Shown here: piece by piece, positions 1 to 6,241 of the stretch
How positions within the stretch are numbered: position 1 is the first letter of the stretch
How the letters are laid out: each line of letters begins with the position of its first letter
From: Hydrogenophaga sp.
GTDB lineage: Bacteria > Pseudomonadota > Gammaproteobacteria > Burkholderiales > Burkholderiaceae_C
NCBI GenBank assembly: GCA_020047875.1
Contig: JAIFNE010000177.1
Span: 1 to 12,833, forward strand
Reading direction: 5' to 3'
DNA length: 12,833 bases
Notes under the pieces: model-generated
What the model was told of the DNA's origin: nothing
Seen by the model: only the letters and a program-made list of their open reading frames with translations
The model's database searches: none
Program-made: the position numbers and the translations under genes

Positions 1-555
1 TTTGGCAAACGCGATCCGGAACCCACCAAACCCCTTGGCAGCGGCTTGAACCCGCCACGCTACGGCGCTGCCAGCGGTCCAATGGCGGTGTCGGCCACCG
101 CGTCGGGTCAACCCGTGGCGCCGCTGGCCGCCGAACCAGCACCGGTGATGAACACCCAGACCGCGCCGGCCAGCGCCACGCCCGAGGGCGGAAGCAAGCT
201 CACCGTGGGCCCCAACATCAAGCTCAAGGGCGTTGAAATCACCGACTGCGACACGCTGGTGGTCGAGGGTTTGGTGGAAGCCACGATGGACTCGCGCGTG
301 ATCCAGATCGCCAGCCAGGGGGCCTTCAAAGGCTCGGCCGAGATCGACATTGCCGAGATTCGCGGCGCGTTCGACGGCAACCTCACGGTGCGGCAGAAGC
401 TGGTGATCTACGCCACCGGCAAGGTGACGGGCAAGATCCGCTACGGCAAGGTGGTGATCGAAGAAGGCGGCCAGTTGTCGGGTGACATCGAGTGCACCGT
501 GTCCGCCAGCGCCCGGGCTGGCGCCGCCAAGCCGGCCATGTCGCTGGCCGCCTGA
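1..555 (+). CDS. Bactofilin family protein (5' end cut by window)
   Basis: A polymer-forming cytoskeletal protein of the bactofilin family, which assembles nucleotide-free filaments at the membrane and often positions cell-wall or polar machinery. The frame is open to the first base and begins F-G-K-R, so the true start is probably an ATG just outside the window (many bactofilins begin M-F-x-K); 184 residues are visible. Residues 1-65 are a low-complexity tail rich in Pro, Ala and Thr. Residues about 66-165 form the core, with short beta-strand repeats spaced by glycines (SKLTVGPNIKLKG, LVVEGLVEA, GKVTGKIRYGKVVIEEGGQLSGDIE), as expected for a right-handed beta-helix. The end, about 20 residues, is Ala-rich. 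An internal TTG at 46 is a poor start because it would drop in-frame sequence continuous with the window edge. A hairpin follows and the gspA operon starts 92 bases on. Family call is firm; cellular role unknown. Confidence 0.88.
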   Translation, partial: FGKRDPEPTKPLGSGLNPPRYGAASGPMAVSATASGQPVAPLAAEPAPVMNTQTAPASATPEGGSKLTVGPNIKLKGVEITDCDTLVVEGLVEATMDSRVIQIASQGAFKGSAEIDIAEIRGAFDGNLTVRQKLVIYATGKVTGKIRYGKVVIEEGGQLSGDIECTVSASARAGAAKPAMSLAA

Positions 556-573
556 TGCGGCTCTGACGCGCCC

Positions 574-604
574 CGCCGCAGCCCGGGCGCACGGGGCTGC
601 GGCG
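574..604 (+). terminator. Strong GC hairpin after bactofilin gene
   Basis: An 11-bp perfect inverted repeat (CGCCGCAGCCC at 574-584 against GGGCTGCGGCG at 594-604) with a 9-base loop, starting 19 bases after the bactofilin stop. There is no T-run afterwards, so it is not a textbook intrinsic terminator. It may attenuate read-through, protect the 3' end, or act with Rho. It lies immediately upstream of the candidate gspA promoter. Confidence 0.45.
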
Positions 605-612
605 CCAGTCAA

Positions 613-641
613 TTGCCCCGCCTGTGCCGCCCCGCTATCCT
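613..641 (+). promoter_or_regulatory. Candidate sigma70 promoter of gspA operon
   Basis: TTGCCC (613-618) and TATCCT (636-641) are separated by exactly 17 bases, each matching 4 of 6 consensus positions. Transcription would start close to 648, the A of the gspA ATG, implying a leaderless or nearly leaderless mRNA. The absence of any Shine-Dalgarno-like sequence before that ATG fits this. Weak matches in GC-rich DNA can arise by chance. Confidence 0.33.
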
Positions 642-647
642 CGCAGC

Positions 648-2345
648 ATGTACGCCGGTTTTTTTGGGCTCAAGCAGGCTCCCTTTTCCATCGCGCCCGA
701 TCCGCGCTACCTCTACATGAGCGAGCGCCACCGCGAGGCGCTGGCGCACCTGCTGTATGGCGTGGAGGGTGGCGGCGGCTTCGTGTTGCTGAGCGGCGAG
801 ATCGGCGCCGGTAAGACCACCATCTGCCGCTGCTTTCTGGAGCAGATCCCGGCCCATTGCCGGGTGGCCTACATCTTCAACCCCAAGCTCACCGTCGGTG
901 ATTTGCTGCGCACGATCTGCCACGAGTTTCATGTCGAGGTACGCCACGAGGGTCCTGGTCCGACAACGATCAATGACTATCTCGACCCACTCAATGCGTA
1001 CCTTCTCAGCAGCCACGCAGCCGGCCAGCACAACCTGCTGATCATCGACGAGGCGCAAAACCTCACGCCCCACGTGCTGGAGCAACTGCGCCTGCTGACC
1101 AACCTGGAGACCCCTGAGCGCAAGCTGCTGCAGATCATCCTGATCGGCCAGCCCGAGTTGCGTGACATGGTGGCGCGCCCCGAGCTGGAACAGCTCGCCC
1201 AGCGGGTGATCGCGCGCTTTCACCTGGGCGCGCTCAGCGCAGCCGAGACGCGGCACTACATCCAGCACCGCATGGCGGTGGCCGGGCTGCGAGGCCCGCT
1301 GCCTTTTGCCGACAAGGCGGTCTCACGCATCCACACCCTGACAGGCGGTGTGCCGCGGCGCATCAACCTGCTTTGTGACCGTGCGCTGCTGGGCGCCTAC
1401 GCCAGCGGCCAGCAGCGCGTGGAACGCGCGGTGATTGACAAGGCCGCGAGCGAGGTGTTCGACCCCGGCCGAGTTCCGGATCGCAGCAGCGCAACACTCC
1501 GGCTGGGCACATTGGTGCTGGGTGCGCTCGGCGGCGCGCTGGCGGCGGCGGTGCTGTTTGGCTTGTGGAACCAGGCCCAGCCACGCGCACCGCTGGGGGT
1601 TGACGTTTCGACGCCGGCCCCTGTGGTGAGCGAGACGCCAGCCGTCTTGCCCGCGCCCCACGCCACACCCCCAACCGCCAGCGCACCCCCCAGTGACTCA
1701 CCGCCGCCCCCCGAAGCAAAGTCCAGCGAGACGCCGCCCAACATCGGCCCACCCACGCTCACCGATCTGTTCGGCTCGGAGAACGCGGCACTGAGCGAGC
1801 TCGGTGCCCTCTGGGGCCAGGCTCTCCCCGAGGCCGACCCCTGCGCGCGCGCCGAGCGCGAGCAGCTGCAGTGTTTTCGGATCGGGCGCATGACCGTCAA
1901 CGGCCTGCGCCAACTCGACCGCCCCGCCGTGCTGACGCTGAGACTGCCCGGCCAGCCGCGGGGCTGGGCACTGCTGACCGGCATGACCACAGACACCGCT
2001 ACCCTGCAGGTGGGCAAGCAGCGCTGGCTGATGCCGATCACCGAACTGGCCAACCTCTGGCGCGGCGAATACGCCACCCTGTGGCAGCAGCCGCCCGGCC
2101 AGATCGGGCGACTGAGCAACGGCAACACCGGACCCGCCGCGGCCTGGGCCGCGCAACAGTTGAACTGGCTGCAAGCGCAGGGCGCGCTCCCCACCAGTGC
2201 GGTCAGTTTTGATCAGAAGGTTCGGGCTTTTCAGCAAGCCAATGGGCTGGGCTCCGCGGGCGTTGTGGGCCCCATCACCTTCATGCTGATCAACCGCGCT
2301 GTCGGCGTGGCCGAGCCGCGCCTGAGCACGCCAGCGGCGTCCTGA
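648..2345 (+). CDS. gspA: GspA/ExeA-type AAA+ ATPase with peptidoglycan-binding domain
   Basis: Inner-membrane ATPase of the ExeA/GspA family. With GspB it is known to bind peptidoglycan and help insert and multimerise the T2SS secretin (GspD). The 565-residue protein starts MYAGFFGLKQAPF, the family's typical N-terminus. Visible parts are: Walker A GEIGAGKT (50-57), Walker B LLIIDEAQ (130-137), LIGQPEL (166-172) and the C-terminal lid of the AAA+ fold to about 270; one membrane segment at about 287-305; a Pro/Ala/Ser-rich spacer at about 311-370; a periplasmic region at about 370-490; and a PG_binding_1-like domain at about 496-552. Length is close to Aeromonas ExeA. I chose ATG 648 over GTG 624 because family homology begins there, although no ribosome-binding site is visible. 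It is the first gene of a three-gene operon. No other gsp gene lies in the window, so the secretion system it serves must be elsewhere. Confidence 0.92.
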   Translation: MYAGFFGLKQAPFSIAPDPRYLYMSERHREALAHLLYGVEGGGGFVLLSGEIGAGKTTICRCFLEQIPAHCRVAYIFNPKLTVGDLLRTICHEFHVEVRHEGPGPTTINDYLDPLNAYLLSSHAAGQHNLLIIDEAQNLTPHVLEQLRLLTNLETPERKLLQIILIGQPELRDMVARPELEQLAQRVIARFHLGALSAAETRHYIQHRMAVAGLRGPLPFADKAVSRIHTLTGGVPRRINLLCDRALLGAYASGQQRVERAVIDKAASEVFDPGRVPDRSSATLRLGTLVLGALGGALAAAVLFGLWNQAQPRAPLGVDVSTPAPVVSETPAVLPAPHATPPTASAPPSDSPPPPEAKSSETPPNIGPPTLTDLFGSENAALSELGALWGQALPEADPCARAEREQLQCFRIGRMTVNGLRQLDRPAVLTLRLPGQPRGWALLTGMTTDTATLQVGKQRWLMPITELANLWRGEYATLWQQPPGQIGRLSNGNTGPAAAWAAQQLNWLQAQGALPTSAVSFDQKVRAFQQANGLGSAGVVGPITFMLINRAVGVAEPRLSTPAAS

Positions 2346-2350
2346 AGCCC

Positions 2351-3049
2351 ATGTCTTACATCCTCGACGCACTCAAGCGGGCCGACGCCGAACGGGAACG
2401 CGGCCACGTGCCCGGCTTGCACACCCGCAGCACACCTGAGTTCGACGCGCTCGCCCCCCCAACTGCCCGGATCGGTGTGCGCCAGTGGCTGTTGGCGCTG
2501 GCCCTGCTGCTTGTGCTGGGTGCGCTGGTGGCGCTGTTGTTTTGGTGGCTGCGCGCGGCAGCGCCTGCGCCCATTGCGGCCGTGCCCGGGCCAGGCTTGC
2601 CACCCACACCGATCACGCAGACCAGTGCGCCGCCCGCACCAACATCAGAGCTAGAGACGGCAGCAGCACTGCCGCCGCCGGCGTCCGCTGACCGCGTGGA
2701 GGCGGCGCTTGAATCCACAACGCCTGCCCTCCCCATTCTGGTCCCCGAGCCCGTTCGCCCACCCCTCAAGCCCCCGCCGATCGAGCCGCCAGCCGCCGCG
2801 GGCAATGCCGCCAAGGCTGATTCGGTACGCCGCTTCGGCGACCTCACGCCAGAGGCTCGCGCCCAGCTGCCTGCGGTCAACGTGGGCGGCTCCAGCTACT
2901 CGAAAGACCCGGCGTTGCGCATGCTCATCGTCAACGGCAAGGTGGTACCGGAAGGTGGCGAAATCGCGCCGGGTCTCACGGTGGAGACCATCGAGCCGCG
3001 CTCGGCGGTGCTGAACCACCAGGGCCTGCGTTACCGCATCGGCTTCTGA
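2351..3049 (+). CDS. gspB: GspB type II secretion assembly factor
   Basis: Bitopic inner-membrane partner of GspA. In the Aeromonas exeAB and related systems the pair forms a complex required for secretin assembly across the cell wall. The 232-residue protein has the characteristic N-terminus MSYILDALKRADAERERG, cytoplasmic; one membrane helix at about 45-68 (LLALALLLVLGALVALLFWW); a long Pro/Ala-rich periplasmic linker at about 70-158; and a compact C-terminal T2SSB-type domain at about 161-232 containing LRMLIVNGKVVPEGG and ending LRYRIGF. It resembles the HR-like domain of GspC proteins in its layout. The start lies 5 bases after the gspA stop, so the genes are surely co-transcribed and probably translationally coupled; no strong Shine-Dalgarno precedes it. 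Identity is supported by sequence, length and gene order together. Confidence 0.92.
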   Translation: MSYILDALKRADAERERGHVPGLHTRSTPEFDALAPPTARIGVRQWLLALALLLVLGALVALLFWWLRAAAPAPIAAVPGPGLPPTPITQTSAPPAPTSELETAAALPPPASADRVEAALESTTPALPILVPEPVRPPLKPPPIEPPAAAGNAAKADSVRRFGDLTPEARAQLPAVNVGGSSYSKDPALRMLIVNGKVVPEGGEIAPGLTVETIEPRSAVLNHQGLRYRIGF

Positions 3050-3053
3050 ACCC

Positions 3054-3692
3054 ATGCCAGACGCGTCAGCCAAACCCCCTGCCCTGCTTTGCGTGGACGG
3101 GCTGCACTTCGCATGGCCCGGCCGGCCACCGCTGTTTAGCGACCTGGCGCTTGCGCTGGGGCCGGGCGTGCACCTGCTGCGCGGCGAAGACGGCTGCGGC
3201 AAAAGCACCCTGCTCACCCTGCTGGCGGGCGAACGCACTGCACAGGCTGGCGCGCTGAGCATCGCGGGCGTGCCGCTGCGGCTTGACGCAGCGGCCTACC
3301 GGCGGTCGGTGTTCTGGATCGACCCGCAGAGCGACGCCTTCGACCAGACCAACGCGCATGCAGCCTGGGCTGCGCTGGCCACGCGCCACCCCGCCTTCAA
3401 CCCCGCGCTGCTGGCCGACCTGGCCGAGGCCTTCGGCCTGAAGGAGCATGCCCACAAGCCGCTTTACATGCTGTCCACCGGCAGCAAGCGCAAGGTGTGG
3501 CTATGCGCCGCATTTGCCGCCGGTGCGCCGCTCACGCTGATCGACCAACCGTTTGCCGCTCTCGATGGGCCCTCGATCCGCCTGTTGCGCGAGCTGCTGG
3601 CCGAAGCCAGCGAACACCCGCAGCGCGCCTGGCTGCTGGCGGATCACGACGCGCCGACCGGCCTGTCGCTGGGGCAGGTGATCGATCTCTGA
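3054..3692 (+). CDS. ABC-type ATP-binding protein, no permease partner, Walker B Glu replaced
   Basis: A 212-residue single nucleotide-binding domain of the ABC superfamily. Visible motifs are: Walker A GEDGCGKST (44-52); a Q-loop candidate Q92; an atypical signature LSTGS (140-144) where LSGGQ is usual; Walker B/D-loop LIDQPFAALD (162-171); and the H-loop histidine H198 in LADHD. The residue after the Walker B aspartate (D164) is Gln165 (codon CAA, 3553-3555), where the catalytic glutamate normally lies. Such a change usually slows or abolishes hydrolysis in studied ABC proteins. It starts 4 bases after gspB, so it belongs to the same transcript, but no membrane subunit is encoded nearby. 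Its substrate or partner cannot be told from sequence. It could work with an unlinked permease, act as a soluble switch, or be a passenger in the operon. ABC family is certain, function unknown. Confidence 0.85.
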   Translation: MPDASAKPPALLCVDGLHFAWPGRPPLFSDLALALGPGVHLLRGEDGCGKSTLLTLLAGERTAQAGALSIAGVPLRLDAAAYRRSVFWIDPQSDAFDQTNAHAAWAALATRHPAFNPALLADLAEAFGLKEHAHKPLYMLSTGSKRKVWLCAAFAAGAPLTLIDQPFAALDGPSIRLLRELLAEASEHPQRAWLLADHDAPTGLSLGQVIDL

Positions 3693-3693
3693 G

Positions 3694-3717
3694 GCTGGGC
3701 CGGTTCATCGGCCCAGC
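3694..3717. terminator. Hairpin between convergent genes
   Basis: A 9-bp perfect stem (GCTGGGCCG at 3694-3702, CGGCCCAGC at 3709-3717) with a 6-base loop starts 2 bases after the ABC gene stop and sits 32 bases from the stop of the convergent acyl-CoA dehydrogenase gene. Placement fits a shared bidirectional terminator. Neither side carries a clear T-run, so efficiency is uncertain. Confidence 0.5.
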
Positions 3718-3749
3718 GGTGCATGTGCACCCGAGCCGGGCCCCGCCGC

Positions 3750-4913
3750 TCAGCGCCCGCCCAGGCCCATGGCGCGCGAGATCACCTCTTTCATGATTTC
3801 GTTGGTGCCGCCATAGATGCGCTGCACCCGCGCATCGGCATAGGCCCGGGTGATGGGGTATTCCCACATGTAGCCATAGCCGCCAAACAGCTGGACGCAC
3901 TCGTCCATGACCTTGCATTGCAGGTCGGTGGTCCAGTACTTCGCCATGCTGGCGGTGGCGGTGTCGAGCTGGTCGACATTCACCAGCTCGCAGCACTTGT
4001 CCACAAACACGCGCGCCACCTGCACCTCGGTCTGCAACTCGGCCAGGGTAAAGCGGGTGTTCTGGAAGCTCGCCACCGCCTGGCCAAACACCTGGCGTTC
4101 CTTCACATAGGCCATGGTCCAGTCGATCGCCGCCTGGGCAGCAGCCACCGCACCGATGGCGATCTGCAGCCGCTCCCAGGGCAGCTGTTCCATCAGACAG
4201 ATAAAACCGCGGCCCTCGAACGCGGTGCCGCCCAGCAGTGCCTCGGCGGACAGCTTCACGTTGTCGAAGAACAGCTCAGACGTGTCCTGCGCCTTCAGGC
4301 CCAGCTTGCTGAGCCGCTTGCCCTTTTGAAAGCCGGGCGTACCGCTCTCCAGCAGGAACAGGCTGGTGCCTTTCGCGCCCGCTGCCGGGTTGGTTTTGGC
4401 GACCACGATCACCAGGTCGGCATGCCAGCCGTTGGTGATGAAGGTCTTGCTGCCGTTGAGCAGATAGCTGCCGTCGGCCTGCCTGATCGCGGTGGTCTTC
4501 ACGCCCTGCAGGTCGCTGCCGGCGGCGGGTTCGCTCATGGCGATGGCGCCCACCATGTCCCCGCTGGCGAGCAGCGGCAGGTACTTCGCTTTCTGTGCCT
4601 CGGTGCCGTAGTGCAGGAGGTACGGCGCCACGATCTCGCTGTGCAGGCCGTAGCCAATGCCAGTAAATCCGCCGCGCGCGAGCTCCTCCATCTGCACCAC
4701 CGAATACAGCTTGTCCGCGCCTGCCCCGCCGTGGTCCTCGGGCATGGTCATGCACAAAAACCCGTTGGCGCCCGCCTTGCGCCAGACCTCGCGGTCCACA
4801 AACCCCTGCTCCTCCCAGGCGGCATGGAACGGCGAAATCTCCTTCTCCATGAAGCGGCGAAAGCTGTCGCGAAAGGCCTCGTGGTCAGCGTTAAACAGGG
4901 TGCGAGGAATCAT
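3750..4913 (-). CDS. Acyl-CoA dehydrogenase (long-chain-type active site)
   Basis: FAD flavoenzyme that introduces the trans-2 double bond into an acyl-CoA, the first beta-oxidation step, passing electrons to ETF. The 387-residue protein has the usual helical N-terminal domain, the flavin/substrate motif AMSEPAAGSDL (about 125-135), a middle beta domain, and a C-terminal helical domain with LFGGYGYMWEYPI (about 342-354). Where medium-chain enzymes carry the catalytic Glu (YEGT), this protein has RIYGGTNEI (365-373). A Glu is instead present at 247 in LPWERL, matching the helix-G position used by long-chain and isovaleryl-CoA dehydrogenases. The start is ATG 4913, with GGTGA five bases upstream; an in-frame GTG at 4922 would add three residues and cannot be excluded. 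It is divergent from the thiolase gene across a 102-base gap. Exact chain-length or branched-chain preference is not readable from the sequence. Confidence 0.9.
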   Translation of the reverse strand: MIPRTLFNADHEAFRDSFRRFMEKEISPFHAAWEEQGFVDREVWRKAGANGFLCMTMPEDHGGAGADKLYSVVQMEELARGGFTGIGYGLHSEIVAPYLLHYGTEAQKAKYLPLLASGDMVGAIAMSEPAAGSDLQGVKTTAIRQADGSYLLNGSKTFITNGWHADLVIVVAKTNPAAGAKGTSLFLLESGTPGFQKGKRLSKLGLKAQDTSELFFDNVKLSAEALLGGTAFEGRGFICLMEQLPWERLQIAIGAVAAAQAAIDWTMAYVKERQVFGQAVASFQNTRFTLAELQTEVQVARVFVDKCCELVNVDQLDTATASMAKYWTTDLQCKVMDECVQLFGGYGYMWEYPITRAYADARVQRIYGGTNEIMKEVISRAMGLGGR

Positions 4914-4938
4914 GGCTGTCACCGATCAGAAGATGGAA

Positions 4939-4976
4939 TATTTACACAAAGCGTTTGCTTGGTAAAAGTCTATACT
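4939..4976. promoter_or_regulatory. Divergent promoter/operator region between acyl-CoA dehydrogenase and thiolase genes
   Basis: This AT-rich island holds several overlapping symmetric elements: TTTAC/GTAAA arms at 4941-4945 and 4962-4966, CAAA-GCG-TTTG at 4947-4957, and AAGC-GTTT-GCTT at 4949-4960. The best plus-strand -10 is TATACT at 4971-4976 (5 of 6), without a good -35 at standard spacing. On the minus strand TTTACC (4966-4961) and AATATT (4942-4937) lie 18 bases apart but match weakly. The CAAA...TTTG core resembles sites of TetR-type fatty-acid regulators such as PsrA or FadP, so repression of both directions until acyl-CoA is present is plausible. The promoter function is inferred from position and composition. 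Confidence 0.45.
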
Positions 4977-5003
4977 GTTTTGACCCATCAGCAACCTGCC
5001 CCC

Positions 5004-5009
5004 AGGAGA
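5004..5009 (+). promoter_or_regulatory. Ribosome binding site deciding the thiolase start
   Basis: AGGAGA sits 6 bases before ATG 5016. This is the clearest Shine-Dalgarno in the window. It fixes the thiolase start even though the same frame is open far upstream, through the opposite-strand acyl-CoA dehydrogenase gene. Confidence 0.7.
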
Positions 5010-5015
5010 CAGCGT

Positions 5016-6221
5016 ATGACCGACGCCTTCATTTTTGACGCCATCCGCACGCCCCGCGGCAAGGGCAAAAAGGACGGCAGCTTGCACGAGGTGAAACCGG
5101 TGAACCTGCTCGCGGGCTTGCTGAGCGAGCTGCAACGGCGCAACGACCTCGACACCGCGGCGGTGGAAGACATCGTCATGGGCGTGGTGTCGCCGATTGG
5201 CGAGCAAGGCTCGGTGCTGCCCAAGGTGGCTGCGCTGAAGGCGGGCTGGGACTGGCGCTGCTCGGGCGTGCAGATCAACCGCTTTTGCGCTTCGGGCCTG
5301 GAAGCGGTGAACCTGGCGGCGATGAAGGTGAAAAGCGGCTGGGAAGACCTGGTGGTGGCCGGCGGGGTGGAGAGCATGAGCCGCGTGCCCATTGGTTCCG
5401 ACGGCGGCGCCTGGGCGCAAGACCCGGAAACCAACAGCGCCACGCTGTTTGTGCCGCAGGGCATTGGCGCCGACCTGATCGCCACGATGAGCGCTTTTAG
5501 CCGGGCCGATGTCGACGCCTTCGCGCTCGAGTCCCAGAAACGCGCCACCGCAGCCCGTGCGGCCGGCCACTTTGACCGCTCGGTGGTGGCGGTGAAGGAC
5601 GCACTGGGCCAGACCATCCTGGCGCAGGACGAATTCATCAAACCCCATACCACCATGGAAGGCCTGGGTGGCCTGAAGGCGGCTTTTGAGCAGCTGGGCG
5701 CCATGGGTTTCGATACCGTGGCCCTGCAGCGCTACCCGCAGGTGGAGCGCATCCACCATGTGCATCACGCCGGTAACTCGTCGGGCATCGTAGACGGCGC
5801 AGCGGCCATCCTGATCGGCTCTGAGGCAGCGGGCAAAACGCACGGTTTCACGCCGCGTGCGCGCATCGTGTCGGTGGCGCTTTCCGGCGCGGACCCGACC
5901 ATCATGCTCACCGGCCCCATGCCGGCAGCGCGCAAGGCGCTGGCCAAGGCCGGGCTGACGATCGACCAGATTGACCTTTTCGAGGTGAACGAGGCCTTTG
6001 CCGCCGTGCCCATGAGGTTCATGCAAGAAATGGGCGTGCCACACGAAAAAGTGAACGTGAACGGTGGCGCGATCGCGCTGGGCCACCCGCTGGGCGCGAC
6101 GGGCGCAATGATTTTGAACACGCTGGTTGACGAGCTGCACCGGACCGGGAAGCGGTACGGCCTGGCCACGCTCTGCGTCGGCGGCGGCATGGGGATTGCG
6201 ACCATCGTTGAACGCGTCTGA
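5016..6221 (+). CDS. Acetyl-CoA C-acyltransferase (thiolase)
   Basis: Thiolase performing the last beta-oxidation step, thiolytic cleavage of 3-oxoacyl-CoA by CoA to acetyl-CoA and a shortened acyl-CoA. The 401-residue cytoplasmic protein starts MTDAFIFDAIRTPRGKGKKD. The acyl-accepting cysteine is C91 in NRFCASGLEAVN. NEAF lies at 325-328. The catalytic His is H357 in GHPLGATGA, and the second cysteine is C387 in LCVGGGMG. All active-site residues are therefore present and the length is typical. The partner gene for the multifunctional hydratase/dehydrogenase follows after 20 bases. The thiolase-first order matches the fadI-fadJ arrangement rather than fadB-fadA, but the protein is shorter than E. 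coli FadI, so I do not assign a symbol. Expression is probably driven from the divergent region upstream. A biosynthetic acetoacetyl-CoA thiolase role is less likely given these neighbours. Confidence 0.93.
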   Translation: MTDAFIFDAIRTPRGKGKKDGSLHEVKPVNLLAGLLSELQRRNDLDTAAVEDIVMGVVSPIGEQGSVLPKVAALKAGWDWRCSGVQINRFCASGLEAVNLAAMKVKSGWEDLVVAGGVESMSRVPIGSDGGAWAQDPETNSATLFVPQGIGADLIATMSAFSRADVDAFALESQKRATAARAAGHFDRSVVAVKDALGQTILAQDEFIKPHTTMEGLGGLKAAFEQLGAMGFDTVALQRYPQVERIHHVHHAGNSSGIVDGAAAILIGSEAAGKTHGFTPRARIVSVALSGADPTIMLTGPMPAARKALAKAGLTIDQIDLFEVNEAFAAVPMRFMQEMGVPHEKVNVNGGAIALGHPLGATGAMILNTLVDELHRTGKRYGLATLCVGGGMGIATIVERV

Positions 6222-6228
6222 ACCGTGT

Positions 6229-6233
6229 GGAGA
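6229..6233 (+). promoter_or_regulatory. Ribosome binding site deciding the FadJ-like start
   Basis: GGAGA lies 8 bases before ATG 6242. The alternative in-frame GTG at 6227 overlaps this site and has no Shine-Dalgarno of its own, so ATG 6242 is preferred. Confidence 0.55.
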
Positions 6234-6241
6234 CCCAAAAC

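Noticed and set aside
3723..5015. A long upstream extension of the thiolase frame giving an 832-residue protein.
   Set aside because: The extension runs antisense through the acyl-CoA dehydrogenase gene and adds no thiolase homology. The AGGAGA site and the typical MTDAFIFDAIRTP start at 5016 decide against it.
4926..6140. A 404-codon minus-strand frame opposite the thiolase gene.
   Set aside because: It lies almost entirely within the thiolase coding region and shows no recognisable motif, so it is a shadow frame.
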